A DNA stretch of 64,000 nucleotides from Hyphomicrobiaceae bacterium (GCA_020638035.1 JACKJI010000003.1:248001-312000); one strand, 5' to 3'; shown: positions 9,717 to 18,076, numbered from the stretch's first letter. Notes: generated by a model from the sequence alone, not told the origin. A program made the numbers and translations.

Positions 9717-11591
9717 ATGGCAAAGGCGAAGGCGGCAACGACATCTGCAGCCAGCCCCGGCGGAGCACCGCTGCACCGCTACCGCTCGCACACATGCGGT
9801 GCGCTGGCCGCCGCCAACATCGGCACGGTGGCGCGGCTGTCCGGCTGGGTGCACCGCGTCCGCGACCATGGCGGCGTCCTGTTCATCGACCTGCGCGACC
9901 ACTACGGCATTACGCAGGTCGTGGCCGATCCCGACAGCCCCGCATTCAAGGTTGCAGAAAAGGTGCGGGCGGAGTGGGTGATCCGCGTCGACGGCAAGGT
10001 TCGCGCGCGTCCCGAAGGCACCGCCAACCCCGACCTGCCGACCGGCGACATCGAGGTCTACGCCACCGAGATCGAGGTCCTGTCGGAAGCCAAGGAACTG
10101 CCCGTCCCCGTGTTCGGCGAGCCGGACTACCCGGAGGACTTGCGCCTCACCTATCGCTTCCTCGATCTGAGACGCGAAAGTCTGCACGCCATCATCATGA
10201 AGCGGCTCGAGATCACGCGCTTCATTCGTGAGCGCATGCATGGTGCCGGTTTCAACGAGTTCCCGACGCCGATCCTGACGGCCTCCTCGCCCGAAGGCGC
10301 GCGCGACTTCCTCGTCCCATCGCGCATCCACGCCGGCAAGTTCTACGCGCTGCCGCAGGCGCCGCAGCAGTACAAGCAGCTCTTGATGGTGTCGGGCTTC
10401 GATCGTTATTTCCAGATCGCGCCCTGCTTCCGCGACGAGGACCCGCGCGCGGATCGCCTGCCCGGCGAGTTCTATCAGCTCGACGTCGAGATGAGCTTCG
10501 TCACGCAGGACGACATTTTCGGCACAATGGAGCCGATCCTCACCGAGGTGTTCGAAAAGTTTGCCGACGGCAAGCCGGTGACGAAGGGCTGGCCGCGCAT
10601 TCCTTATGACGAGGCGATCGCCAAGTACGGGTCCGACAAGCCCGACCTGCGCAACCCGATCGAGATGCAGGACGTGACCGAGCATTTCCGCGATTCAGGG
10701 TTCAAGGTGTTTGCCGGCATGATTGCGAAGGACCCGGCCGTGCGTGTGTGGGCGATCCCCGCGCCGACTGGTGGTTCACGCGCCTTTTGCGACCGTATGA
10801 ACTCGTGGGCGCAGGGCGAGGGCCAGCCAGGGCTTGGGTATGTCTTCTATCGTAAGCCCGATGGCAGCGGCGAGGCGCTCGAAGCAGCAGGCCCCATCGG
10901 CAAGAACATCGGCCCCGAGCGCGGCGAAGCGATCCGCAAGCAGTTGGGCCTGAAGGACGGCGACGCCGTCTTCTTTGCGGCCGGCACACCTGCCAAGTTC
11001 TACAAGTTCGCCGGCGCCGCGCGCGATCGCGTCGGCCAGGAGCTGAAGCTCATCGACGAGAACCGCTTCGCGCTCGCCTGGATCGTCGACTTCCCGATGT
11101 ATGAGTGGAACGAGGACGACAAGCAGATCGACTTCTCGCACAACCCGTTCTCCATGCCACAAGGCGGTGGCGAAGCGCTCGACGCGGCAACCAAGGCGGG
11201 TCGCGATGCGATACTGGGCCTCAAGGCCTACCAGTACGACATCGTCTGCAACGGCTACGAGATCGCGTCGGGTTCTGTGCGTAACCATCGCCCCGACACC
11301 ATGATCAAGGCGTTTGGCATCGCCGGCATGGGACCTGAGGTCGTCGAAGCACGCTTCGGCGGCATGCTGAAGGCGTTTCAGTACGGCGCGCCCCCGCACG
11401 GTGGCATGGCGGCCGGCATCGAGCGTGTGGTCATGCTGCTGACCGGCTGCAAGGCCGTGCGCGACGTGGCGCTATTCCCGATGAACCAGCAGGCGCAGGA
11501 CCTGCTGATGGGCGCCCCCTCCGAGGCGAGCCCGAAGCAGCTGCGCGAATTGTCGATCCGCGTCATGACGGACGCGAAGGCGGGGGGGTAG
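9717..11591 (+). CDS. aspS: Aspartyl-tRNA synthetase
   Basis: This 624-aa class II aminoacyl-tRNA synthetase charges tRNA-Asp in the cytoplasm, and possibly tRNA-Asn if the organism uses the GatCAB route. The N-terminal OB-fold anticodon-binding domain covers roughly residues 15-115 (ARLSGWVHRVRDHGGVLFID). Motif 2 is CFRDEDPRADRLPGEFYQLD. The bacterial GAD insertion lies mid-protein, and motif 3 is GGMAAGIERVVMLL near residue 565. Length fits bacterial-type AspRS. Which tRNA specificity it has cannot be read from sequence by eye. Confidence 0.97.
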   Translation: MAKAKAATTSAASPGGAPLHRYRSHTCGALAAANIGTVARLSGWVHRVRDHGGVLFIDLRDHYGITQVVADPDSPAFKVAEKVRAEWVIRVDGKVRARPEGTANPDLPTGDIEVYATEIEVLSEAKELPVPVFGEPDYPEDLRLTYRFLDLRRESLHAIIMKRLEITRFIRERMHGAGFNEFPTPILTASSPEGARDFLVPSRIHAGKFYALPQAPQQYKQLLMVSGFDRYFQIAPCFRDEDPRADRLPGEFYQLDVEMSFVTQDDIFGTMEPILTEVFEKFADGKPVTKGWPRIPYDEAIAKYGSDKPDLRNPIEMQDVTEHFRDSGFKVFAGMIAKDPAVRVWAIPAPTGGSRAFCDRMNSWAQGEGQPGLGYVFYRKPDGSGEALEAAGPIGKNIGPERGEAIRKQLGLKDGDAVFFAAGTPAKFYKFAGAARDRVGQELKLIDENRFALAWIVDFPMYEWNEDDKQIDFSHNPFSMPQGGGEALDAATKAGRDAILGLKAYQYDIVCNGYEIASGSVRNHRPDTMIKAFGIAGMGPEVVEARFGGMLKAFQYGAPPHGGMAAGIERVVMLLTGCKAVRDVALFPMNQQAQDLLMGAPSEASPKQLRELSIRVMTDAKAGG

Positions 11592-11663
11592 ACGGATCGC
11601 CAGAATGCGGCAGACTGTCTCGCCGCCACCTGAACCACGACGTGGATCTCTCGGGCCTTCTGG

Positions 11664-12506
11664 TCATTCCCCGTGTGCGGCCGTCAGCCCGGCCTTCGCC
11701 CGTGCGTACTCGTAGACAGCGAGATCACCCCTGATGCGCTCCAGAGCGAGTCTTTTCTGATTCTCGTCGAGCGGAGCAATGGCTGCCTTTGGTGCTTTGC
11801 CCGGTGCCTTCCGGCTGGTGACGTTCTCTTGCGGCATGAGGCCATCGAAGCGGATGCCCGCTTCCTGCGTCACGCGCGCCATGTCTTCCGGCAACTGTTC
11901 AAGGAAGGCGACGATATCGATTTGGTCGATGTGAGCGATGGCCTGTTTGACCATGGCATCTAGTGGCACCCCGATGACGCGTTCGCGATCGTGACTACTG
12001 GCGAGCTGGCGCGTCATGACGTTATCGGTCCATTGCAGGATCTCAGGATCCTCGCTCTTGAGATAGTCCTCTAACGTCATCTGGGGCACCTTGTGCCCAA
12101 GCGGATTGCCCTTCCTGCGCGTGTGAAAGTGCCCATATGTCGAGCGCAGCCGGTCGAACGGATCGCGCAGCACGGTGAACGTGAGGGCGTCACCGCGGAC
12201 CGCCTCGAGTGTCTCGAAGCCAAAATGCCCGCCCACGAACCGCGCGCCACGCGCGCGCTTGACCTTATCCTCATAGACCGGCGCATCGATGCGATCATCG
12301 ATGAGAATAACGCGCCCTGAACGGCTCGATCCGATCGTGCGTTTGAAGATGAAATTGACCGAGCTTCCGGCACACTTCGGGATATGCAGGAAGACGATCC
12401 GCCTGCCAGCCGTCGAGCCCGTCAGAACTCGCAACATGTTATCGATCCGGAACCCGAACCGACCGGATCGCTTCTTAAGCGTGGTGAGAACCCGATTCAT
12501 GTGCAT
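11664..12506 (-). CDS. Sulfotransferase family protein A
   Basis: This 280-aa cytoplasmic PAPS-dependent sulfotransferase-like protein has the 5'-phosphosulfate-binding loop VFLHIPKCAGSSVNFIF near residue 40. A 3'-phosphate-binding segment, TVLRDPFDRLRSTYGH, lies near residue 108, with the conserved Arg and Ser. Carbohydrates or lipid-linked glycans are the usual acceptors of this group, but the substrate here is unknown. The start could be at 12506 or 12500, as both are ATG in frame. It is transcribed away from a second sulfotransferase about 350 bp upstream, which suggests a two-gene sulfation module. Confidence 0.78.
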   Translation of the reverse strand: MHMNRVLTTLKKRSGRFGFRIDNMLRVLTGSTAGRRIVFLHIPKCAGSSVNFIFKRTIGSSRSGRVILIDDRIDAPVYEDKVKRARGARFVGGHFGFETLEAVRGDALTFTVLRDPFDRLRSTYGHFHTRRKGNPLGHKVPQMTLEDYLKSEDPEILQWTDNVMTRQLASSHDRERVIGVPLDAMVKQAIAHIDQIDIVAFLEQLPEDMARVTQEAGIRFDGLMPQENVTSRKAPGKAPKAAIAPLDENQKRLALERIRGDLAVYEYARAKAGLTAAHGE

Positions 12507-12858
12507 CCCCGGATTCGATGCGGGTCAGCTTGCCCCTTGCCTCAATGCCCCCTCCAAAAAACCGATCCTAGGCGGCCGCTGCCATGCGGAAAGAACTCCA
12601 TTCGCTTCTGTGCCAGCGAGGCTTGAAAACGGGTAACCCGCGATGTCCGGGCATGTCATGCAAAAAATGGTTCTGCATTCCGGTTGGAAGCTTGTCGTGT
12701 GCCCTTAGGCACTTGAATGTCGCCGTCCTCGTCCGCCACGTCTGTTCGCTTGCCTTGGAGATGCGCGAAGTATCTGCCCAGTGAACTTAGCAGCGGTGGA
12801 GCTTGACATTTTGTTCGCAAAGTAATCCCATTTCGCACGGAGCGGTTCATCTGGGCAT
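12507..12858. other. Divergent promoter region between two sulfotransferases
   Basis: No protein-like frame is seen. It separates two divergently transcribed sulfotransferase genes and is somewhat richer in A/T than the surrounding genes near 12780-12900. No clear promoter boxes can be named. Confidence 0.35.
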
Positions 12859-13698
12859 TTGCCCAGGTGGCTTAGATTTTGTGCAGGGGACCGAGCAATT
12901 ACTTTAGTTTTTGACAAAGATCGCGATGTTCTCGTCTTCTTGCGTGTGCCCAAGACGGCTTCGACCAGCTTGGCAAACACGCTGACACAGGCAATCGGCG
13001 CCGATAAGACCGTGCATCTGCCCGACCGCCATATTGACGGTCTCGATACGGGGATCAGGCGTGCGCACGATCAGTTGCGCAGGTTTGGAGTGCGGTTAAC
13101 CCATGACGTTGCAGGCTATTCGAAGCGGATCGTTGGGCGGTGCGATCCAACCGGTGATGCCCGCTTTCTTCACGGGCACCATCCGCTGTGGGCGCGTATC
13201 CGCACGCCGCGGCGTCGCCGGCACATTATCGTTTTCCGCGACCCCATCGAGCGCTTCGTTTCTCTCTACTATTACTACCTCGCCAAGGCAGAGCGTAGCA
13301 CGCGGCCTTTGGGCCATGAAAAGCGCGCGATCATTGAGCTTGACCCGAACGATTACGTGCGTTGGGCAATCCGGAATGGGCTGTCGCGCCGTCTCAATAG
13401 CCATTGCCTTTATCTCAGTCCGATGGCCACTTTCGCCGATGCCAAGGACGTGCTGGAAAAGAAGCTTCTTTTTGCTGCGACACTTCAGGATCTGCCAGAT
13501 CTGACAGCTTCGTTATCCGATTTCCTCGGTATTGATGTTCCTCCGGTCCAAAGATTGAATGTCGGCACGAGGAAGGGCGCACGTGACCCGTTGGAATCGA
13601 AGGTGGAGCGCGTCCTTCGCGAAGCTTTGGAGCCTGACTACCGTCTTTACGACTATGTCCGCGACAACCGGGCGAGGTTTCTGAGTACGCAAGTTTAG
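12859..13698 (+). CDS. Sulfotransferase family protein B (TTG start, uncertain)
   Basis: This 279-aa protein has a PAPS-binding loop VLVFLRVPKTASTSLANTL near residue 27 and a 3'-phosphate-binding stretch IIVFRDPIERFVSLYYYYL near residue 130. It is therefore of the same broad sulfotransferase fold as the divergent neighbour, though the two differ clearly in sequence. No ATG precedes the P-loop; the only usable codon is TTG 12859, with a poorly placed CGGAG upstream. Either the gene truly uses a weak start or the N-terminus is degraded. The rest of the frame is intact to the stop, which argues against a pseudogene. tRNA-Leu follows 108 bp downstream. Confidence 0.7.
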   Translation: MPRWLRFCAGDRAITLVFDKDRDVLVFLRVPKTASTSLANTLTQAIGADKTVHLPDRHIDGLDTGIRRAHDQLRRFGVRLTHDVAGYSKRIVGRCDPTGDARFLHGHHPLWARIRTPRRRRHIIVFRDPIERFVSLYYYYLAKAERSTRPLGHEKRAIIELDPNDYVRWAIRNGLSRRLNSHCLYLSPMATFADAKDVLEKKLLFAATLQDLPDLTASLSDFLGIDVPPVQRLNVGTRKGARDPLESKVERVLREALEPDYRLYDYVRDNRARFLSTQV

Positions 13699-13806
13699 CG
13701 TAGCCAGTCGCAAAGCAAGCCGCAGTCGTTGTCTTCCCGGCTTCTCCTGGGCACCCGCACGCGCCGCCATTGCCACTTGCGTCTTCCTCCCCCATAAGGG
13801 CACCGC

Positions 13807-13893
13807 GCGGACGTGGTGGAACCGGTAGACACACGGGACTTAAAATCCCGAGACGGCAACGTCGTGAGGGTTCGAGTCCCTCCGTCCGCACCA
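13807..13893 (+). tRNA. tRNA-Leu (anticodon UAA)
   Basis: The 87-nt class II tRNA has the acceptor stem GCGGACG/CGTCCGC closed by discriminator A and an encoded CCA. The anticodon arm is CGGGA-CTTAAAA-TCCCG with anticodon TAA. A long variable arm follows, then the T arm containing GGTTCGAGTCC. All elements pair as expected for a leucine tRNA. Confidence 0.96.
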
Positions 13894-14218
13894 CTGACTT
13901 TTCCGCCTCGCTCCGGGTCGCTGCCAACAGCCTCGCCCCTCACAGAAAGTCCGCCTCAGCCAAGCCGATATGTCGGCAGGGCCCGCCGGTCGACCTGGCA
14001 CGCCGTGCACGAGGATGTGATCTTCGCGTGATCGAAATATTGAGCGAGATCAAGCGTCGCGCCCAGGCGGTCCGCAAATCTCGGCTTCGCGCAGTCGCTA
14101 CGCGGCTCAATTTTCCCCTGCCCATGGCGCTTGGCCGCCCACCACCAACAAACAGCAAACGCAATCGTGGTCGAGGTGGCGGCACGGAAGATCGACCACG
14201 ACACGAGGAGGATCGCCC
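13894..14218. other. Spacer between tRNA-Leu and pqqC
   Basis: No gene is recognisable. An ACGAGGAGG ribosome-binding site just before 14219 serves pqqC. The remainder presumably carries the tRNA terminator and the pqqC promoter. Confidence 0.4.
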
Positions 14219-14980
14219 ATGAACGAATTCGTCAGGAAGCTCGACGTCGTCGCCCAGCCCTGGAGCCGCGAGGAATTCGAGGCGAAGCTGCGTGCCGTCG
14301 GCCCGGAGCGATATCACGACCTCCACCCGTTCCATAAGATGCTGCATGGCGGCAAGCTCGATAAAGGTCAGGTCGCCGCGTGGGCTCTGAACCGTTACTG
14401 TTATCAGGAGGCCATTCCGCGCAAGGATGCGGCGTTCATGAGCCGCACCCACGATCGCGATCTGCGGCGCGAGTGGATCCACCGGATTCACGACCACGAT
14501 GGGCAGCTTCCCGATGAGCACGGCGGCATCGAGCGCTGGCTGGTGCTCACAGATTGCCTGGGCCTCGATAGGGACTACGTCATGAGCATGCGCGGTGCGC
14601 TGCCCGCAACGCGCTTTGCCGTCGAAGCATATGTACGTTACGTCGTCGAGCAGCCGCTCGTGGTAGCCGCGGCATCCTCGTTGACCGAGCTGTTTGCGCC
14701 GAGCATCCACCGTGAGCGCATCGCCGGCATGCTCGCCAACTATGATTTCGTCAACGACGACGTGATGGCCTACTTCAAGCGCCGCCTGTCGCAGGCTCCG
14801 CGTGATGCGACGTTCGCGCTGGAGTTCGTGAAGACGTACGCCTACACGCGCGAGTTGCAGGAGGCTTGCGTCGAGGCCGTCAAGTTCAAGTGCGACGTCC
14901 TGTGGGCACAGCTCGACGCCCTCTATTTGGCGTATGTCGAGGGGATGATTCCGCCCGGCGCCTATAACCCCAAGTCCTGA
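14219..14980 (+). CDS. pqqC: Pyrroloquinoline-quinone synthase PqqC
   Basis: This 253-aa, all-helical cytoplasmic oxidase carries out the last step of PQQ synthesis, an oxygen-dependent ring closure and eight-electron oxidation without cofactor. Family landmarks are YHDLHPFHKMLHGG near the N-terminus, WALNRYCYQEAIPRKDA, and RIHDHDGQ. The length is that of the family. A strong ACGAGGAGG ribosome-binding site precedes the ATG. No pqqA, B, D or E lies in the window, so the gene is detached from the rest of the pathway, as happens in several methylotrophs. Its product should supply the quinoprotein dehydrogenase at 36-38 kb. Confidence 0.93.
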   Translation: MNEFVRKLDVVAQPWSREEFEAKLRAVGPERYHDLHPFHKMLHGGKLDKGQVAAWALNRYCYQEAIPRKDAAFMSRTHDRDLRREWIHRIHDHDGQLPDEHGGIERWLVLTDCLGLDRDYVMSMRGALPATRFAVEAYVRYVVEQPLVVAAASSLTELFAPSIHRERIAGMLANYDFVNDDVMAYFKRRLSQAPRDATFALEFVKTYAYTRELQEACVEAVKFKCDVLWAQLDALYLAYVEGMIPPGAYNPKS

Positions 14981-15025
14981 AGCGCAGGCGGGTTCGTCCG
15001 TTGGCGACAGTCGGAAAAGCTCAAG

Positions 15026-15060
15026 AGCGCGGCTGCCTGTCATTGAAAAGCAGCCGCGCT
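15026..15060 (+). terminator. Hairpin downstream of pqqC
   Basis: AGCGCGGCTGC (15026-15036) pairs perfectly with GCAGCCGCGCT (15050-15060) over 11 bp with a 13-nt loop. The following TAGTCTTG is only weakly T-rich, so it is a plausible but not ideal intrinsic terminator. Confidence 0.55.
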
Positions 15061-15276
15061 TAGTCTTGTCCACGGACAAGTCCTTGGCGCTGCTGGCAAC
15101 GAAGGGAAGGTGACGTTCTGGTGTCGTTGCGCGCGACGGCTCGTGCCTGCCACTGGACCGTTGCGCCGGCAACCTCGTCCGGCTCAATCCAGGAATAGGC
15201 CTGCCTCGAAAATGAAATCCCGATTTGCGGAATCAAAATTCCCGCCGCGAATCAGAAGCTTGCGCAATGGCGGATT

Positions 15277-15541
15277 TTTCATTTTGCGCCGCAATAATTG
15301 ACCAAAAAAGTGTTGCTGGTTGGTGATCTGGAGCAGAAATCAGTTCAACATTTTGTTCCCTGCGGAGATGGCCGATGCGAGCTTAGGCCAATCCGTGAAC
15401 TCGCGGAATTTGTGCGCCGCAAGCGAGCTTGCGCCAAGAGTTTCAGTCCAAGAGACGGCGGCGCAGCATGGTTACGCACATGCGGCAAAGGTCGCTTCGA
15501 CCAATTTTTGCGGAGATGTCCGCCGATTTTGCGCCGCGCAA
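15277..15541. repeat. Three diverged copies of a TGCGCCGC-containing element
   Basis: TTGCGCCGCAA occurs at 15284-15294, TGCGCCGCAA at 15413-15422 and TTTTGCGCCGC at 15527-15537, each preceded within about 20 bp by GCGGA. A second shared word, TGCGGAGATG, occurs at 15361-15370 and again near 15509. The copies are imperfect and spaced unevenly, so this is a decayed repeat or a set of binding sites rather than a CRISPR. Confidence 0.4.
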
Positions 15542-15686
15542 ACCTGATCCTGCGCACTCGACGCGATTTGGCTTTCAAGTATTCTAATATGCCTTGGTGC
15601 TGAAGTTTCGTTTCGTGCGGCTGACAGGCTGCGGAGCGGGGGCAATTCGGCGCTGATCGAACAGAATTCTTGAGGGAACTCGATCG

Positions 15687-15851
15687 TTGAAACAGGCTGT
15701 TTATTCGGTCGTCGCCAATACCGGCCTCGTCTGCCTGGGGCTTGGAGTGGTGCTCATCATTCCAGCCTTTGCAGCCGATGCCTTCTTCTGGCTGCCTGCC
15801 GCCGTTGCCGCACAGATCTGGATGTGCTGCATCCGCCGCGTCGGCCGCTGA
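15687..15851 (+). CDS. Small hydrophobic protein (54 aa), putative
   Basis: A TTG-initiated frame preceded by GAGGGA with a 9-base gap encodes a 54-residue protein. It has one or two membrane segments (GLVCLGLGVVLIIPAF and FFWLPAAVAAQIWMCC) and ends in a basic tail, RRVGR. The composition and ribosome-binding site argue for a real small membrane protein. The size and unusual start leave it uncertain. I do not recognise the family. It lies downstream of the repeat-bearing region and converges on the SucCD-like pair. Confidence 0.45.
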   Translation: MKQAVYSVVANTGLVCLGLGVVLIIPAFAADAFFWLPAAVAAQIWMCCIRRVGR

Positions 15852-15940
15852 GGGCTTCCCGGTTGCACTGTGTGTGCGACGTGGGACTGTTCCAAAGGGC
15901 TGCCGGTCAACGCTCTAAGTTTGTTGTTCTCGGCAAAGCG

Positions 15941-15968
15941 AAAAAGGGCGGCCGCTTGGGTCGCCCTT
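15941..15968 (-). terminator. Intrinsic terminator of the SucCD-like operon
   Basis: Read on the minus strand, AAGGGCG and CGCCCTT (arms at 15962-15968 and 15944-15950) form a hairpin with an 11-nt loop followed by a run of T. It sits about 55 bp after the stop of the alpha-subunit gene. Confidence 0.75.
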
Positions 15969-16022
15969 CGTTCGTTTCAGTGCAACACCGGCCCGCATGA
16001 TCGCCGCCGTTGCTTGGCGGGT

Positions 16023-16895
16023 TCACAAGAGCGCCTCCCGCATCGTTTCACCAACCCGCGATGCGTCCGCAGCGATCAGTACGCCGGCCAGCTCGAGTGC
16101 CTTGATCTTATCGGCGGCTGTGCCGGCGCCATGCGTAGCGAGAGCACCCGCATGCCCCATGCGCCGCTCGGGCGGTGCATTGCGCCCGGCGATCAGCGCC
16201 ACGACCGGTTTGCGCGACCGACGCGCCTTGAGAAGTTCGGCGACGTCTTCCTCGTCCGAGCCGCCGATCTCGCCAATGACGATGATGCCGCTGGTCTCGT
16301 CGTCATCGAGGAACATCTCCACCGTATCCTTGAGGCTGACACCGTGCACCGGATCACCGCCCACGCCCACGGTCGTCGATTGCCCGAGACCCGCGCGTGT
16401 CGTCTGCAGCACGACCTCGCTCGTCAACGATGCGGATCGCGAGGCGATGCCAATGCCGCCGCGCCGTGCATCAACCGTTGTCATCACGCCGAGTTGTCCG
16501 ATGCCGGGAGCGAGCACGCCCTGGCTGTTGGGTCCGACGAGCCGCGTCTTCGATCCCTCGATCGCCTGGCGTACGCGGACCATGTCGAGCACGGGAATGC
16601 GCTCCGTGACGCAGACGATGAGTTCGAGTTCCGCCTCGATCCCTTCGATCATTGCGGCAGCGGCATTGGCGGGCGGCACGAATACGAGGCTCGCGGTGGC
16701 GCCCGTCGTCTCCTTCGCCTGTGCGACGGTATCGAAGACCGGTAGGTCGAGATGTGAGCGACCGCCTTTGCCAGGCACGACACCTGCAACGAGCTGAGTG
16801 CCGTAGGACAGCATGCGCCCGCAGTGGAAGGTGGCCGCGCGACCGGTGAGGCCCTGGCACAAGACCTTTGTCTCAGGTGTTACGAGAATAGCCAT
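16023..16895 (-). CDS. SucD-like acyl-CoA ligase (ADP/GDP-forming), alpha subunit
   Basis: This 290-aa protein aligns along its length with succinyl-CoA synthetase alpha. It has a Rossmann CoA-binding start (TKVLCQGLTGRAATFH), GKGG, GPNSQGV, GIASRSASLTSE, VGVGGDP, GEIGGS and RMGHAGA, whose His near residue 243 is the expected phosphohistidine. Compared with the usual family, GPNCPG has become GPNSQG and SRSGTLTYE has become SRSASLTSE, changes around the CoA and phosphate sites. The gene overlaps the beta-subunit stop by one base. It may be succinate-, malate- or another acid-CoA ligase; the altered motifs and lack of TCA or serine-cycle neighbours leave the substrate open. Confidence 0.8.
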   Translation of the reverse strand: MAILVTPETKVLCQGLTGRAATFHCGRMLSYGTQLVAGVVPGKGGRSHLDLPVFDTVAQAKETTGATASLVFVPPANAAAAMIEGIEAELELIVCVTERIPVLDMVRVRQAIEGSKTRLVGPNSQGVLAPGIGQLGVMTTVDARRGGIGIASRSASLTSEVVLQTTRAGLGQSTTVGVGGDPVHGVSLKDTVEMFLDDDETSGIIVIGEIGGSDEEDVAELLKARRSRKPVVALIAGRNAPPERRMGHAGALATHGAGTAADKIKALELAGVLIAADASRVGETMREALL

Positions 16896-18076
16896 TATGC
16901 AGCCTCCCTGCGTGCAGCGGCGACGGCAGCGGCCGCGCCGTCCGACATGTCGTCCGCATCGATGTAGTCGACGCCGTTGTTCTTGAGCACGGTTGCCGCG
17001 AACGCGGCGTTGTTGCCGGCCATTCGGATCACGATCGGCAAGCGCCGGCCCGAGCGCCGCATGGCGACGCCGATGCCTTCCGCGATCGTGTCGCAGCGCT
17101 GCATGCCGCCGCCATGCACGTTGACGAATACCGACCTTACGGCGGGATTCTTCAGGATCAGCCCCATCCCATGCGCGATGTCGAGACTCGTTGCTGTCGT
17201 GCGGATGTCCATGAAGTTGGCAGGGCGTCCGCCGGCATCGACGATCAGGTCGTGAGTGGCGAGCGCCAGTCCCGCACCGTTGACGACGAGCCCGATATCG
17301 CCCTCAAGCCTCATGTAGTTGATCTGGTGCGCTTGCGCTTCGAGTTCGGAAGGATCGGCAGGCGACCTGCTCGCGTCACGCAGCTTGGCTAGGTCGGGTC
17401 GGCGGAACAACGCATTGTCGTCAATGCTGATCTTCGCGTCGAGCGCCACGAGCTGGCCGTCCGGCGTCACCGCAAGCGGGTTGATCTCCGCTTGTGTCGC
17501 ATCGAGACCGACAAAGGCCGCTGCGAGGTTGCGCATGAGGGTGACAAGGCCTGCCCTCACCCTCGCATCCGTCTCGATGCGTTGCGCGAGACCGGTGAAA
17601 TCACCTTCGAGCTTTTGTGCAGATAGTGTCAGCGGCAATCGCTCGACGATCTGATCATCCTTGCCGACACGCGCCTCGATGTCTTCGCCACCACTCTTTG
17701 AGGCAAGCATCACGATCCGTCCGGCGCGCTTGTCGACCGTGATCGCCAGATAGAGGTTCTGTGCGACGCGCACCATCTCCTCGACGTGCACCGCCGTCAC
17801 GGGTGCGGCAACACCGCCGGTCTGGCTGGTGACGAGACGGGAACCGATCAGCTGCCCTGCTGCGGCCTGTACCTCGGCCGGTGTCGCCGCGAAGCGTATG
17901 CCACCTGCCCTCTTGCGGTCGCCCGCAAGCACCTGTGCCTTGACGACGTACGTCGCCGCGCCGATCCGGTGTGCAGCCTGTCCGGCTTGATCGACCGTGC
18001 GAGCCGTCTCGCCGACGGGAATTGGAATTCCATAGTCGGAGATCAGGCGCTTTGCCTGATGCTCGAAAAGATCCAT
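16895..18076 (-). CDS. SucC-like acyl-CoA ligase, beta subunit (divergent)
   Basis: This 393-aa ATP-grasp protein starts MDLFEHQAKRLISDYGIP, typical of SucC/MtkA. It carries the lysine-bearing YVVKAQVLAGDRKRAGGI and EINPLAV/ALDAKISIDDNALFR, the metal-binding part of the ATP-grasp fold. The C-terminal ligase domain departs from the family: the usual FLDVGGGA is FMDIRTTAT and NIFGGI is NVHGGG. ATG 18076 is chosen because GGGAGGGG lies just upstream and the extended frame to 18127 adds unconserved residues. With the alpha subunit it would form a heteromeric acid-CoA ligase. Succinate (TCA) or malate (serine cycle) are the textbook substrates, but the changed loop makes a different acid plausible. 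Confidence 0.78.
   Translation of the reverse strand: MDLFEHQAKRLISDYGIPIPVGETARTVDQAGQAAHRIGAATYVVKAQVLAGDRKRAGGIRFAATPAEVQAAAGQLIGSRLVTSQTGGVAAPVTAVHVEEMVRVAQNLYLAITVDKRAGRIVMLASKSGGEDIEARVGKDDQIVERLPLTLSAQKLEGDFTGLAQRIETDARVRAGLVTLMRNLAAAFVGLDATQAEINPLAVTPDGQLVALDAKISIDDNALFRRPDLAKLRDASRSPADPSELEAQAHQINYMRLEGDIGLVVNGAGLALATHDLIVDAGGRPANFMDIRTTATSLDIAHGMGLILKNPAVRSVFVNVHGGGMQRCDTIAEGIGVAMRRSGRRLPIVIRMAGNNAAFAATVLKNNGVDYIDADDMSDGAAAAVAAARREAA

Larger units (their letters stand above)
14981..15686. other. Long gene-poor region after pqqC
   Basis: About 700 bp with no convincing gene on either strand. Frames open on both strands near 15300-15600 have no start context or protein-like composition. 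The region contains a perfect hairpin after pqqC and a decayed repeat family (separate entries), and is richer in A/T runs than its neighbours. Confidence 0.5.

Noticed and set aside
11664..13893. Genomic island integrated at tRNA-Leu
   Set aside because: No integrase and no direct repeat of the tRNA 3' end were found. The sulfotransferases lie 5' of the tRNA, and islands usually sit on the 3' side.
15277..15541. CRISPR array
   Set aside because: Repeats are short, imperfect and unevenly spaced; no cas genes are in the window.
15298..15603. Small coding frames on both strands in the pqqC downstream region
   Set aside because: Overlapping opposite frames, no ribosome-binding site and random-looking composition rich in Arg and Cys.
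16023..18076. Malate thiokinase (mtkAB) of the serine cycle
   Set aside because: General similarity to MtkAB exists, but active-site loops differ and no serine-cycle genes (sga, hpr, mtdA, ppc, mcl) are nearby. The substrate is left open.
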